Positions 43,180 through 52,737 of a stretch of DNA of 64,000 nucleotides are shown piece after piece. Below the pieces are notes generated by a model. That model was not told the origin of the DNA, did not search any database, and worked only from the letters and a program-made list of their open reading frames with translations. This stretch comes from Eubacteriales bacterium (GTDB taxonomy: Bacteria > Bacillota > Clostridia > Lachnospirales > Lachnospiraceae): the NCBI GenBank assembly GCA_030526265.1, contig JAUNDE010000003.1, positions 1 to 64,000 of the forward strand. Direction: 5' to 3'. A program made the translations under genes and the position numbers. Each line of letters starts with the position of its first letter. The first letter of the stretch is position 1.

Positions 43180-43890
43180 TTATTTCTCCTCTTTGAATTC
43201 CACGATCGCATACAGAGCACCTTCTGTATCACAAAGCTCCACTGCGATTCTGTCTTCGTTCTTCTCTATTCTCGGCACGATCATATCTCCGTATACTGCC
43301 GACTTTTTGTATTCCACGCGGACCTGCCTGATCCGAACATCTTTCTCAAGAATCTCCATCGCCATCTGAATATACTGGCAATTGTTCACATGTTCGTTCG
43401 TATCGATATGATACCTTCTCACCGGAAATGCTTCCAGCTCCTCTGCATTCTCAGCCATTTCCACTTTTCTTGATTCATATTCCATATCAAGAGGCGCTTC
43501 CACACCATAGTACTCTATCATTTCCTTCGGTGCTTTGACCGGGCGTCCTTTTTCCATATCCATATATACCCAGACAGAATGCGCATACGCAACCCTTGTC
43601 CCTCCTTCATCCAGCATCTGGAAATTGCGGTCTCCGAGAAATCCTCTGAAACCGGTCGGCCATGTGCACACTTTGATCTGTTCTCCCATTTTCGGGTATC
43701 TCTCCACGACGATCTGCCAGTAGGAAAGAATCCATGCATGGTTCTCTTTCTTTAATTTGTGAAATCCCTGTCCGATATCTTCGGAATGAAAGGTACAGCA
43801 ATCCTGGAAATAATTCACGATCGCAGGAAGTGTGATCCTGTTATTGTGGTCTATCTCGCTGTACCTGATTCTGCCATCAATGATATACAT
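43180..43890 (-). CDS. Acyl-ACP thioesterase
   Basis: A 236-residue double hot-dog enzyme that releases fatty acid from acyl carrier protein. Characteristic parts are RYSEIDHNNRITLPAIVNYFQD, WPTGFRGFLGDRNFQ, and the second-domain VRRYHIDTNEHVNNCQYIQMA, with the catalytic Asn/His region. An AGGAGG site precedes the ATG. It overlaps the end of spoIIR by 14 bases, so the two are translationally linked. Confidence 0.87.
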   Translation of the reverse strand: MYIIDGRIRYSEIDHNNRITLPAIVNYFQDCCTFHSEDIGQGFHKLKKENHAWILSYWQIVVERYPKMGEQIKVCTWPTGFRGFLGDRNFQMLDEGGTRVAYAHSVWVYMDMEKGRPVKAPKEMIEYYGVEAPLDMEYESRKVEMAENAEELEAFPVRRYHIDTNEHVNNCQYIQMAMEILEKDVRIRQVRVEYKKSAVYGDMIVPRIEKNEDRIAVELCDTEGALYAIVEFKEEK

Positions 43891-44590
43891 ACGTATCCTC
43901 CTGGTTTTCCGGGAAGAAAAACCATTTTATTTTATAGTTTGTCATACATGTGATCATCTCGTAACTGTCCTCATCAAGGACATCTGCAAGCTTTTCTTTA
44001 TCTTCTTCCACCATTCTGGCATGAACTGCATCCGTGAAGCAGAGATTCGGATACAGACAGCACCACCAGTTGTGTCCTCCGGCACTTCCGATGCGGATGC
44101 GAAGTGCCTCATATGTCCCTGCAGGAAATACGATATCTCCATATCGTTTCTTCGGGAACTCATCCGTCACGAGCTCTGCCGTCACGCTGTCTTCACTTCC
44201 ATGTTCCCGGAGCACTTCCTCCGAAAGCTGTTCGATTTCTTCCAGATGTTCTGCCACGAACTGTTTTGTCGCAGAAAGATTCCTCTCATCCCCTGAAACA
44301 TCATCATCCTTGAGTTCTTCTTTCAGATAGGACAGCACTGATTCTTTCACCAGCATTTTCAATTGCTGATCCTCCCCGCTGTCACTGTCTGCGATCACAT
44401 GAAATCGCAGCACTTCTTTCGAAAGCATCGCTGTCGCAGTCTCTGCTCTCGCCTGCACGAGCATTCCCCGTTCTCTCACCACACATGCTGTCAGAATTCC
44501 TGCACTCACAAATGCAATGATCAGGCATATCATCTCGATCTTTTTTTCTATAATTCTTCTATGTAAATTCCAGCTTGTCCAACACTTCAA
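43877..44590 (-). CDS. spoIIR: Stage II sporulation protein R
   Basis: A 237-residue secreted signalling protein. In endospore formers it is made in the forespore under sigma-F and triggers SpoIIGA to cleave pro-sigma-E in the mother cell. A membrane anchor or signal (MICLIIAFVSAGILTACVV) precedes VLRFHVIADSDSGEDQQLK and GGHNWWCCLYPNLCF, both typical. I chose TTG at 44590 because AAAGGAG lies ten bases upstream; the in-frame ATG at 44611 has no ribosome site. Strong evidence that the organism sporulates. Confidence 0.92.
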   Translation of the reverse strand: MKCWTSWNLHRRIIEKKIEMICLIIAFVSAGILTACVVRERGMLVQARAETATAMLSKEVLRFHVIADSDSGEDQQLKMLVKESVLSYLKEELKDDDVSGDERNLSATKQFVAEHLEEIEQLSEEVLREHGSEDSVTAELVTDEFPKKRYGDIVFPAGTYEALRIRIGSAGGHNWWCCLYPNLCFTDAVHARMVEEDKEKLADVLDEDSYEMITCMTNYKIKWFFFPENQEDTYVYH

Positions 44591-44665
44591 TCTGTCCACG
44601 CTCCTTTCCATATAAGAAGCGTAGACAACTGTACAAAAATTATACCATGTATGAAATATTTTCTG

Positions 44666-45346
44666 TTATCTGCTCTTTGTTCGGATTACTCCGGTAACTT
44701 CTCTGCTCTGATTTGCGATGTGAATACTGATGATCTCTGTCGCTTTTGCTTTATCTTTGTTAATGATCGCCTCCATCAATGCCTCATGTTCATCCAGAAC
44801 ATTCGTATAAACACTTACATTTTTCAAATACTCCACACGGAAACGATACATCTGCTCGCGCAGATTATTGAGAAGCTGCACTAGCTTCTGATTATCTGTC
44901 GCCGCATTGATCACATCGTGGAAATGCACATCTGCCTGAGCAATCTTCGTTATATCCTTGCTGCGAAGAGATCTGCGAAATTCTTCTGCCGCTGCTTTCA
45001 TTTCCACGATCTGCTCTTCTGTAATGTGTTCGCATGCAAGCTGTACGGATAATTCTTCCAATGCCTCGCGCACTTCAAGCACATCTTTGAGACTCTTTTC
45101 CTTGATCTCTGCAACTTCCGCACCTCTTCTCGGAATCATCAGCACAAGTCCCTCTAACTCGAGCTTGCGGATCGCCTCACGGATCGGTGTTCTGCTCACA
45201 CCAAGTTTATTCGCGAGCTGAATCTCCATCAATCGCTCTCCAGGCTTTAATTCTCCTCTGAGAATCGCCTGCCTGAGCGTGTTAAACACCACATCCCGAA
45301 GTGGCAGATACTCGTTCATTGTAACTTCAAAATTCGGTTCCTTCAT
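44666..45346 (-). CDS. GntR-family regulator (FadR/FCD type)
   Basis: A 226-residue regulator. The N-terminal winged helix has LRDVVFNTLRQAILRGELKPGERL and LGVSRTPIREAIRKLELEGLV. The C-terminal FCD domain carries the metal-binding pattern of Asp and His residues (DVHFHDVI, DEHEALMEAI, SIHIANQ). Such proteins respond to small carboxylic acids or amino acids. I chose the ATG at 45346 with AAAGGTGG upstream. The neighbours are spoIIR and a spore-coat-type gene, so its targets cannot be read. Confidence 0.87.
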   Translation of the reverse strand: MKEPNFEVTMNEYLPLRDVVFNTLRQAILRGELKPGERLMEIQLANKLGVSRTPIREAIRKLELEGLVLMIPRRGAEVAEIKEKSLKDVLEVREALEELSVQLACEHITEEQIVEMKAAAEEFRRSLRSKDITKIAQADVHFHDVINAATDNQKLVQLLNNLREQMYRFRVEYLKNVSVYTNVLDEHEALMEAIINKDKAKATEIISIHIANQSREVTGVIRTKSR

Positions 45347-45406
45347 ACCTTCATCCACCTTTAAGTCATTTCGAATCCCTTGTATTATTCGTATTATTTT
45401 TGTATC

Positions 45407-45420
45407 TTGTATACAGTGTA
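45407..45420. promoter_or_regulatory. Candidate GntR operator
   Basis: TTGTATACAGTGTA contains the palindrome TGTATACA, resembling FadR-subfamily GntR sites. It sits upstream of the GntR gene, so autoregulation is plausible. Confidence 0.35.
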
Positions 45421-45421
45421 C

Positions 45422-46981
45422 CTATAGTATACTCATATTTTCCTTGAAAATCAATATTTTCGCCCCCGCTTTCAGGACATCTGTCTCCATCTGATTCACC
45501 ATTCGAATACTTTGCATTGTCGTGTGAAAACGTTTTGCGATCGTCCAGAGTTCATCTCCATCTTTCACAACATATCCGACAACCCCCGGCATGTTTTCAA
45601 TTTCATTTGAGGCAAATGGCTGCTCATCAATTTCCGTGATATTTATAAATTCCTGTACTTCTGTCAGGAAAATAGTAAATCCAATTCCCGCATGAACCTG
45701 CATCTCACCATTTCCAAGTACATTGACACTGAGCTGTTCCAGTGCCTCTGTGATCTCATATTCCATATCTGTTTTCATTCCCGGGCACTCGATCACATGC
45801 GTAAACGGAACCATTCCCTGCCAGATTTCAAACGGCGAATCATCATTTGCCTTCACATATAAAATATGAATAGACAGAACCCCTTCTGCCATCACGCCGT
45901 CTGCAACTGTCTCTGTATGCTCGATCTTCAGGTTTCCACTCACATGACACATCTGAAGCATTCCGTCACGAAGTTCTGGAACAGAGAGTGCTTCTTCTAA
46001 TTTGTATTTCGATCCACTTTGCAGAACAAGTCTTGATATTTTCACCGGTTCCTCCTGGAGCACCAGATTCCTGTGCAGCGAATACACATCTTCCAGGCAT
46101 TCATACTGTGTTTCTCCATACACAGACATCCGCATTTCCATCGTCACTTCGACTCCGACCAGGCGCATTTCACCGTCTTCATCCATTCGCACATCGATCA
46201 CCTCATCACAGAAAGATGCCTGCATATGGTGGTACATCGTATCATCAGCCCCGGAACACGGAATTCTGCCTTCATACGGCACGATCTGTTCTGTCCAGTC
46301 CACCTTCCCCTCGACAGACTCATACATAACAAACACAAGCAGCTCACCTCTTACGATCATCTCATCTTCTGTAATCCTTGTATCGAACTTTCTTGGTTCT
46401 ACATCTGAAAACAGTATGCTCCCGATCGTCTCTTTCGTATTCGGAAGTTTCATTTCTTCTTTGATACGATAACTGTCCTTTTTCGACAATACAAGTTCCA
46501 GAAATGTTTTGTCTGTTCTCTTCTTGTACATTCCGGATTCTTCTTCCACATCTAACGTAATCACGTCCGACTCTTCTCCCGAAGACGTAATCTCCATCTC
46601 CACCATTGCTTTTACATTCACTTTTCTGGAGTGAATCATAGACACCGACAGTTCCACCGATCCGTCCCGGAGAAAGACAGGTCCCTTAGGCTCCTCATCT
46701 GCATAAACCATCTCTTCAAAAGAAAGCTTTCCCTGCAGAGATGACATATGCAGTTCATTTCCATCTTCCTGATACAGGATCTGGTACTGTACTTTTCCGG
46801 ACACACGTATGTAATGATCCACAACTTTCATATCTTCGATCTTCAACAGACCTTTGCTGTAGATAATCTGACTGATGTCTCCTTTTGCGTCGGGCACATT
46901 GACATCTCCGTCAACATAGAACTGATCCGTCATCCGTCTCCCAGGTACCTGTTTTTTTATTGTTCTTCTAAACTGCTCCAT
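45422..46981 (-). CDS. DUF3794 (SPOCS) and LysM domain protein, spore-coat type
   Basis: A 519-residue protein with repeated beta-rich DUF3794/SPOCS domains (VDHYIRVSGKVQYQILYQ near 53-70, VEMEITSSGEESDVITLDV, MAEGVLSIHILYVKAND) and a C-terminal LysM domain (YVVKDGDELWTIAKRFHTT, residues ~463-510). In clostridia such proteins are linked to the spore surface, as SpoVID/SafA-like scaffolds. It follows the PrcB-like lipoprotein by 12 bases. No signal peptide, which fits assembly inside the mother cell. Confidence 0.83.
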   Translation of the reverse strand: MEQFRRTIKKQVPGRRMTDQFYVDGDVNVPDAKGDISQIIYSKGLLKIEDMKVVDHYIRVSGKVQYQILYQEDGNELHMSSLQGKLSFEEMVYADEEPKGPVFLRDGSVELSVSMIHSRKVNVKAMVEMEITSSGEESDVITLDVEEESGMYKKRTDKTFLELVLSKKDSYRIKEEMKLPNTKETIGSILFSDVEPRKFDTRITEDEMIVRGELLVFVMYESVEGKVDWTEQIVPYEGRIPCSGADDTMYHHMQASFCDEVIDVRMDEDGEMRLVGVEVTMEMRMSVYGETQYECLEDVYSLHRNLVLQEEPVKISRLVLQSGSKYKLEEALSVPELRDGMLQMCHVSGNLKIEHTETVADGVMAEGVLSIHILYVKANDDSPFEIWQGMVPFTHVIECPGMKTDMEYEITEALEQLSVNVLGNGEMQVHAGIGFTIFLTEVQEFINITEIDEQPFASNEIENMPGVVGYVVKDGDELWTIAKRFHTTMQSIRMVNQMETDVLKAGAKILIFKENMSIL

Positions 46982-46993
46982 TTACATCCTCCT

Positions 46994-47413
46994 TTACTGG
47001 ATAAGCACATATTTATCACTATATTTCATTTTCAGGACAATATACGGACAGCTCGGCTCCTTCGAATACTCCACGCCATACTCCGGTCCCCAAAAATCTG
47101 TTTTCAGAATGATCGCATTACTTGATTCAAAGAATTCCCGCACTTTGATCTCATAACCTCCTGTCTCCTGCTTACCGTACCCTCTGGCAATGAACATCTC
47201 GCCTTTATCTCCATATGTGAATAAAAACTCCTTTTCCTTTTGTCTCTCAATCTCCTCCCTCATTTCCTCCGGGATATCGATTTCTTCCACGATTTCATAA
47301 TCGATATCCAGCATCTTTTCTCTGTCTATTTTCTGGATGGAACAACCCGCTGCTAAAAAAACAGTACAGAAGATCAAAATTCCTGCGAGCATTTTTTTGC
47401 TTTTTCTATTCAC
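46994..47413 (-). CDS. PrcB-like lipoprotein
   Basis: A 139-residue lipoprotein with signal and lipobox LAAGC (Cys24), a Glu/Lys-rich linker, and a C-terminal domain resembling the PrcB protease-complex family (FIARGYGKQETGGYEIKV, YIVLKMKYSDKYVLIQ). I chose GTG at 47413 because AGGAGGGG lies seven bases upstream; the frame is open to 47452. It is the first gene of a pair with the DUF3794 protein, suggesting a role in sporulation or the cell envelope. Function unknown. Confidence 0.72.
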   Translation of the reverse strand: MNRKSKKMLAGILIFCTVFLAAGCSIQKIDREKMLDIDYEIVEEIDIPEEMREEIERQKEKEFLFTYGDKGEMFIARGYGKQETGGYEIKVREFFESSNAIILKTDFWGPEYGVEYSKEPSCPYIVLKMKYSDKYVLIQ

Positions 47414-47621
47414 AGGGACACCCCTCCTCATCCAAATATATGCAAAATTCATTATAACTATGATACAGAGAACCGTTTAAAAATTACCCGTAATGTGTTA
47501 AGATAAAAAGAAACTATACTTATATAAAGAAAAAACGATACATGAGCAGCCAAAAAATGGTTGAGAAATGAACTGAAAGAATTTTCCAGATTGTATGGAA
47601 GAAACCAGGAGGTAGAATAAA

Positions 47622-48356
47622 ATGATCCGACTTATACTTGTAGCTCTTTTTTTAGTTTGTTTTCTGATTCTCGGCATTCCTGTACTTCTCGTGATGCAGC
47701 TTTTCGGACTTGCAAATAAAAAAGCAAAAGATTATGCCTGTCTTAGTATCGTACAATGGGCATTCAAAGTAATCCTTCGCATCAGCGGTGTGAGGACAAC
47801 CGTCATCGGCGAGGAAAACATCCCTGATGAGCCCGTATTGTTCATCGGAAATCACAGAAGTTATTTCGATATTCTGCTGACTTATTCCAGATGCAGACGT
47901 CTGACCGGATATGTCGCAAAGAAAGAAATGCTTCGTTTCCCACTGCTTCGCGACTGGATGAAAGCCCTTTATTGCCTCTTTCTTGATCGCGAAAATGTAA
48001 GAGAAGGTCTGAAGACGATCCTTCAGGCGATCGAATATGTAAAAGCCGGCGTTTCCATCTGTATTTTCCCGGAGGGGACACGCAACAGCGGAGCAGAGCT
48101 CAGCATGCTTCCATTCAAAGACGGTGCATTAAAGATCGCTGAAAAATCAGGATGTGCGATTATCCCGATCTCCATCAACAACAGCTGTCAGATTTTCGAA
48201 GCACACCTTCCGTTTATCAGAAAGACACATGTAGTCATTGAATACGGAGCACCAATCTACACGAAAGATCTGGACAGGGAAACACGCAAACATCTCGGCG
48301 ATTACTGCCAGAATATTATTCAGGAAACGATCAACAAAAATGCTGATCTCGTATAA
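47622..48356 (+). CDS. plsC: 1-acyl-sn-glycerol-3-phosphate acyltransferase
   Basis: A 244-residue membrane-bound acyltransferase that makes phosphatidic acid. One N-terminal hydrophobic helix precedes the catalytic GNHRSYFD (NHx4D) and FPEGTRN motifs. An AGGAGG site lies just before the ATG. It starts the plsC-pncB-ddl-murF run, with 14 bases to pncB. Confidence 0.93.
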   Translation: MIRLILVALFLVCFLILGIPVLLVMQLFGLANKKAKDYACLSIVQWAFKVILRISGVRTTVIGEENIPDEPVLFIGNHRSYFDILLTYSRCRRLTGYVAKKEMLRFPLLRDWMKALYCLFLDRENVREGLKTILQAIEYVKAGVSICIFPEGTRNSGAELSMLPFKDGALKIAEKSGCAIIPISINNSCQIFEAHLPFIRKTHVVIEYGAPIYTKDLDRETRKHLGDYCQNIIQETINKNADLV

Positions 48357-48370
48357 AGGAGTACAATATT

Positions 48371-49825
48371 ATGGACCAGAGAAATTTGACACTGCTGACT
48401 GATTTTTATGAACTCACCATGATGCAGGGCTATTATAATGAAAGTCAAAACAATGAAACCGTTGTATTTGACGTATTTTTCCGCAAAAATCCAAGCGATG
48501 GCGGTTATTCGATCTGTGCAGGGCTGGATCAGGTCATCCGGTATATCAAAGGACTTCATTTCACATATGAAGACGTTGACTACTTAAGAAGCCTCGGCAT
48601 TTTCAGCGAAGATTTTCTTCATTATCTGAGCGGATTCCATTTCAGCGGTGATATCTATGCGATCCCGGAGGGAACAGTCGTATTTCCGAAAGAACCTCTT
48701 CTGAAAGTCATCGCTCCGATCATGGAAGCACAGCTTGTAGAAACTGCGATTCTCAATATCATCAATCATCAGTCTCTGATCGCCACAAAGGCATCACGTG
48801 TTGTATTTGCCGCAAACGGTGACGGGATCATGGAATTCGGTCTCCGGCGTGCACAGGGACCTGATGCAGGCCTCTACGGTGCAAGAGCCGCGATGATCGG
48901 TGGATGTGTCGGAACATCCAACGTACTTGCAGGAAAACAATTTGATGTTCCGGTCCTTGGCACGCACGCACACAGCTGGATCATGAGCTTCAAAGACGAA
49001 TACACTGCATTCAGGACATACGCTGAGATGTATCCGAACAACTGCACACTGCTTGTTGATACATACGACACATTAAAATCCGGTGTGCCAAATGCAATCC
49101 GCGTATTTAAAGAAATGCGCGAAGAAGGAATCAAACTCGAAAGATACGGCATTCGTCTCGACAGCGGAGACCTTGCATATCTTTCAAAGAAAGCACGTAA
49201 AATGTTAGATGAGGCCGGTTTTGAAGACGCTTCTATCTGTGCATCCAACGACCTCGACGAATATCTTCTTCACGACCTGAAGATGCAGGGCGCTGCGATC
49301 AACTCCTGGGGTGTCGGAACGAATCTCATCACTTCCAAAGACTGCCCTTCTTTCGGTGGAGTGTATAAGCTTGCTGCTATTTCGAACAAAGAGGGAGAAC
49401 TCGTACCAAAGATCAAGCTTTCTGAGAACAGTGAAAAGATCACGAACCCGGGAAACAAAACGATCTACCGAATTTATGAAAATGAAACCGGCAAGATCAA
49501 GGCAGATCTGATCTGTTTCGCAGACGAAACATTTGATGAATCACAGGATCTAGTCATCTTCGACCCGATCGAACACTGGAAAAAGACAAAACTTGCCGGT
49601 GGGACTTACACAATGAAAGAGATCATGGTTCCTGTCTTCATCAAGGGTGAATGCGTCTATAAATCACCTTCCGTCAAAGAGATCGCTGAATACTGCAGAC
49701 AGGAAAAAGAAACCCTGTGGGAGGAGACAAAACGTCTCTTCTACCCTCACAAAGTATATGTAGATTTATCTGATAAACTTTACCAGGTGAAAAAAGAACT
49801 TCTGAATCATTACGGAAGAGACTAA
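48371..49825 (+). CDS. pncB: Nicotinate phosphoribosyltransferase
   Basis: A 484-residue enzyme that converts nicotinate, PRPP and ATP to nicotinate mononucleotide for NAD salvage. It has LLTDFYELTMMQGYY at the start, the catalytic-His region GTHAHSWIMSF, RLDSGDLAYLSKKARKM and SWGVGTNLITS. Its length fits the bacterial family. It lies between plsC and ddl with short gaps, so it is probably cotranscribed with lipid and wall genes. Confidence 0.95.
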   Translation: MDQRNLTLLTDFYELTMMQGYYNESQNNETVVFDVFFRKNPSDGGYSICAGLDQVIRYIKGLHFTYEDVDYLRSLGIFSEDFLHYLSGFHFSGDIYAIPEGTVVFPKEPLLKVIAPIMEAQLVETAILNIINHQSLIATKASRVVFAANGDGIMEFGLRRAQGPDAGLYGARAAMIGGCVGTSNVLAGKQFDVPVLGTHAHSWIMSFKDEYTAFRTYAEMYPNNCTLLVDTYDTLKSGVPNAIRVFKEMREEGIKLERYGIRLDSGDLAYLSKKARKMLDEAGFEDASICASNDLDEYLLHDLKMQGAAINSWGVGTNLITSKDCPSFGGVYKLAAISNKEGELVPKIKLSENSEKITNPGNKTIYRIYENETGKIKADLICFADETFDESQDLVIFDPIEHWKKTKLAGGTYTMKEIMVPVFIKGECVYKSPSVKEIAEYCRQEKETLWEETKRLFYPHKVYVDLSDKLYQVKKELLNHYGRD

Positions 49826-49849
49826 TCATATAAAAAGGAGATTTTAAAA

Positions 49850-50917
49850 ATGAAAATAATCGTTTTGGCCGGTGGCTACAGCAACGAACGTGACGTATCT
49901 TTAAATTCCGGAGCAGGTGTCTGCAAAGCACTCCGCGAGCGCGGACATCAGGCATTTCTCCTGGATCCGTTCATGGGATTTGAGTATGACTCAGACAAAC
50001 TTGAAGAAGCATTCGATCTTCCTGACGGAGGATTGTCTATCGCAAAAGGAATTGAGATCAAAGAGCCGGATCTTGATGCACTCTGGAAGTCAAGACCGGG
50101 TGACTCACTAAGCTACCTCGGTCCAAATGTCCTTGAGCTCTGCTCTATGGCTGATATTACATTCATGGCACTTCATGGAAGCTTCGGAGAAAATGGCAAG
50201 CTTCAGGCTGCGTTTGACGTCCTTGGCATCCGCTATACCGGACCGAACTCACTCGGCTGTGCCCTCTCCATGGATAAAGGTGTCACAAAAGAGATTTTCA
50301 AAATGCAGGGTGTACCAACTCCTGACGGAACTCATCTGTTCAGACATCAGAAAGACGTATCTCTTGACGAACTTGGCTTCCGTCTTCCTGTTGTCGTAAA
50401 ACCTTGCTCCGGCGGATCCAGCCTGGGTGTTTATATCGTACATACAGAAGAGGAATACAAAAATGCTATCGAATCATCTTTTGAAAAAGAAGATGAGGTA
50501 GTGATCGAGCCATTCATTGACGGACGCGAGTATGCCTGCGGTATCATTGATGGAAAAGCTCTTCCACTCGTTGAGATTGTTCCAAAAGACGGTTTCTTTG
50601 ACTATGTCAACAAATATCAGCTCGGAGGTGCTTCCGAGATCTGTCCTGCACAGTCTCTGAACGAGGAACAGACAAAAGCCATCCAGGCTGCCGGCGAAAA
50701 AGCATTTGCCGCTCTTCGTCTCGATGTGTATTCAAGGGCCGACTTTATCGTAGACAATCATACCGGCGAGTTCTATTGTCTCGAAGTCAACTCGCTCCCA
50801 GGAATGACAAGCGCAAGCCTCCTTCCAAAAGCTGCGAAGGCTGCCGGCTACGAATACGGAGAATTCTGTGAACTTATCATCCGGAAATCCATCGAGGCAA
50901 GATATCAGAACTCATAA
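49850..50917 (+). CDS. ddl: D-alanine--D-alanine ligase (or close ATP-grasp relative)
   Basis: A 355-residue ATP-grasp ligase that makes D-Ala-D-Ala for the wall. It has LAGGYSNERDVSLNSG, HGSFGENGKLQAAFDVLGIRYTG, LPVVVKPCSGGSSLGV and a C-terminal FYCLEVNSLPGMTSASLLPKAA. It is directly followed by murF, which adds the dipeptide to the UDP-MurNAc tripeptide, supporting the assignment. Confidence 0.93.
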   Translation: MKIIVLAGGYSNERDVSLNSGAGVCKALRERGHQAFLLDPFMGFEYDSDKLEEAFDLPDGGLSIAKGIEIKEPDLDALWKSRPGDSLSYLGPNVLELCSMADITFMALHGSFGENGKLQAAFDVLGIRYTGPNSLGCALSMDKGVTKEIFKMQGVPTPDGTHLFRHQKDVSLDELGFRLPVVVKPCSGGSSLGVYIVHTEEEYKNAIESSFEKEDEVVIEPFIDGREYACGIIDGKALPLVEIVPKDGFFDYVNKYQLGGASEICPAQSLNEEQTKAIQAAGEKAFAALRLDVYSRADFIVDNHTGEFYCLEVNSLPGMTSASLLPKAAKAAGYEYGEFCELIIRKSIEARYQNS

Positions 50918-50944
50918 TCTAATACACAGGAGTGGCAACGAAAC

Positions 50945-52312
50945 ATGAAAGATATTACATTAAAAAATATTACACAGGCGTGTCAGGGAATCTTCCACGG
51001 CGATTCTTCCCTGCTCTACAGAAAAATCGCAGGGATCACCATTGACAGCCGTAAAGTGGAAAAGGATTTTCTCTTTGTCGCGATTAACGGAGAACGCTTC
51101 AATGCGCACAGATTCATTCCTGACACCATCGAAAAAGGCGCACTCTGTGTCGTATCACACGAGGATCTCGGCGATACCGATTTTCCGTATATTCTTGTAG
51201 AATCGACAAGTCAGGCTCTCCTCGACATCGCCAAATATTACCGTGACTCATTCGATATCAAAGTCGTCGGGATCACCGGAAGTGTCGGAAAGACAAGTAC
51301 AAAAGAAATGATTGCTTCTGTCCTTGCACAGAAATACAACGTACACAAGACACAGGGCAATTTTAATAACGAATGCGGCCTCCCACTTACCGTCTATGAA
51401 ATGAACGAGGAGCATGAGGTCTCCGTTCTTGAGATGGGAATCAACCATTTCGGTGAAATGAGAAAGCTCTCTACTGTGGCGAGTCCTGATATCTGTGTCA
51501 TCACAAATATCGGCGTTGCGCACCTTGAATTTCTGAAAACAAAAGAAGGAATCATGCAGGAAAAGACGGAAATGTTCAAAGATATGAAGGAAGGTGGTTC
51601 CATTATCTTAAATGGCGACGATCCACTCCTTTCTACGATCGGAACGGTAAAGGGTGTTGATCCGGTCTTCTTCAGTCTGGAGGACACATCGGCTCCTGTT
51701 CATGCGACAGACATCGAACCGATCGGTTTAAAAGGAACTTCCTGTACGATCCATCTTCCAGTTGGAAGCTTCTCGTGCACAGTTCCTACACCTGGCCTTC
51801 ATATGGTGTCAAATGCACTGGCCGGTGCTGCAGTCGGATATAAGCTTGGTCTCACACTTGACGAGATCAAACGCGGAATCGAGAGTCTCCCATTTATGCC
51901 GGGAAGAAACAATATCATCCAGACTGAGAATATGATCATCCTCGATGACTGCTACAACGCCAATACTGTTTCCATGAAAGCTGCTTTGGACGTTCTTGAT
52001 ATGGGAATCGGAAGAAAGGTTGCCATCCTTGGTGACATGGGTGAGCTTGGCGACAACTGGAAGGAGCTTCACCGAGAAGTGGGCGAGTACGCTTCTTCTA
52101 TCGGCATTGATCTTGTCATCGCGATCGGCGAAATGTCAAAAGAGATTGCTGACGGTGCAAACAGATCCAATACAAAAGCACTCTGGTTTGCCACAAAAGA
52201 AGGTTTCCTCGCACAGGCAGATGAGATTCTCATCAAAGGAGATAACGTGCTTGTGAAGGCATCGCATGGAATGGAGTTTCCGGTGATCGTGGAAGTGCTG
52301 CGGGGAATGTAG
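50945..52312 (+). CDS. murF: UDP-N-acetylmuramoyl-tripeptide--D-alanyl-D-alanine ligase
   Basis: A 455-residue Mur ligase that joins D-Ala-D-Ala to the UDP-MurNAc tripeptide. It has the P-loop GSVGKTSTKEM, ITNIGVAHLEFLKTKE, the middle-domain ILNGDDPLL and the C-terminal ILDDCYNANTVSMKAALDVL and AILGDMGELG. It ends the plsC-pncB-ddl-murF run. Two long-hairpin repeats follow. Confidence 0.96.
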   Translation: MKDITLKNITQACQGIFHGDSSLLYRKIAGITIDSRKVEKDFLFVAINGERFNAHRFIPDTIEKGALCVVSHEDLGDTDFPYILVESTSQALLDIAKYYRDSFDIKVVGITGSVGKTSTKEMIASVLAQKYNVHKTQGNFNNECGLPLTVYEMNEEHEVSVLEMGINHFGEMRKLSTVASPDICVITNIGVAHLEFLKTKEGIMQEKTEMFKDMKEGGSIILNGDDPLLSTIGTVKGVDPVFFSLEDTSAPVHATDIEPIGLKGTSCTIHLPVGSFSCTVPTPGLHMVSNALAGAAVGYKLGLTLDEIKRGIESLPFMPGRNNIIQTENMIILDDCYNANTVSMKAALDVLDMGIGRKVAILGDMGELGDNWKELHREVGEYASSIGIDLVIAIGEMSKEIADGANRSNTKALWFATKEGFLAQADEILIKGDNVLVKASHGMEFPVIVEVLRGM

Positions 52313-52356
52313 GATAAAGATAAAAATAAACAAATAATAAGTAAAATATCAGAAAA

Positions 52357-52502
52357 GGAATATCCGTCATACACGTTGCCAATTCTTGCTTCACTTCGGT
52401 TTTATCATGCCCGTACTCGTTCGCGATAAGAGCGTTTGCTCCTCGTACGGGCATAAAACTCGTGAAGCTTCGATTGGCTTCCTACTGTATGACGGATATT
52501 CC
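52357..52502. repeat. Long-hairpin dispersed repeat, copy 2
   Basis: A palindrome of about 146 bases. The core (CTTCACTTCGG, CCCGTAC, CGTACGGG, CTCGTGAAG) is shared with copies 1, 3 and 4. The outer arms GGAATATCCGTCAT and ATGACGGATATTCC pair perfectly but differ from the arms of the other copies. It lies right after murF. Confidence 0.85.
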
Positions 52503-52558
52503 ATTTTCTATTTTACATTTCTTTGACTCTATTCCCTAATTTAACATTTTTAAAATAG

Positions 52559-52717
52559 CAAAACGACATATCATCAAAACAAGTTGCCGATCTTTGCTTC
52601 ACTTCGGTTTTATCGTGCCCGTACTCGTTCACGATAAGAGCGTTTGTTCCTCGTACAGGCACAAAATTCGTGAAGCTTTGATCGTCTTCCGATTGTTTTG
52701 ATTGATATGTCGTTTTG
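52559..52717. repeat. Long-hairpin dispersed repeat, copy 3
   Basis: A palindrome of about 159 bases, 56 bases after copy 2. The outer arms CAAAACGACATATCA and TGATATGTCGTTTTG pair and carry G-T or single-base differences from copy 1. With copy 2 it fills the space between convergent murF and the P-type ATPase; no gene is seen here. Confidence 0.85.
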
Positions 52718-52737
52718 TTTCTTTATATTTTGAATTC

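Noticed and set aside
52357..52717. Considering the long-hairpin repeats as a MITE or insertion sequence
   Set aside because: The ends are the least conserved part, no target duplication is visible, and no transposase is present in the window.
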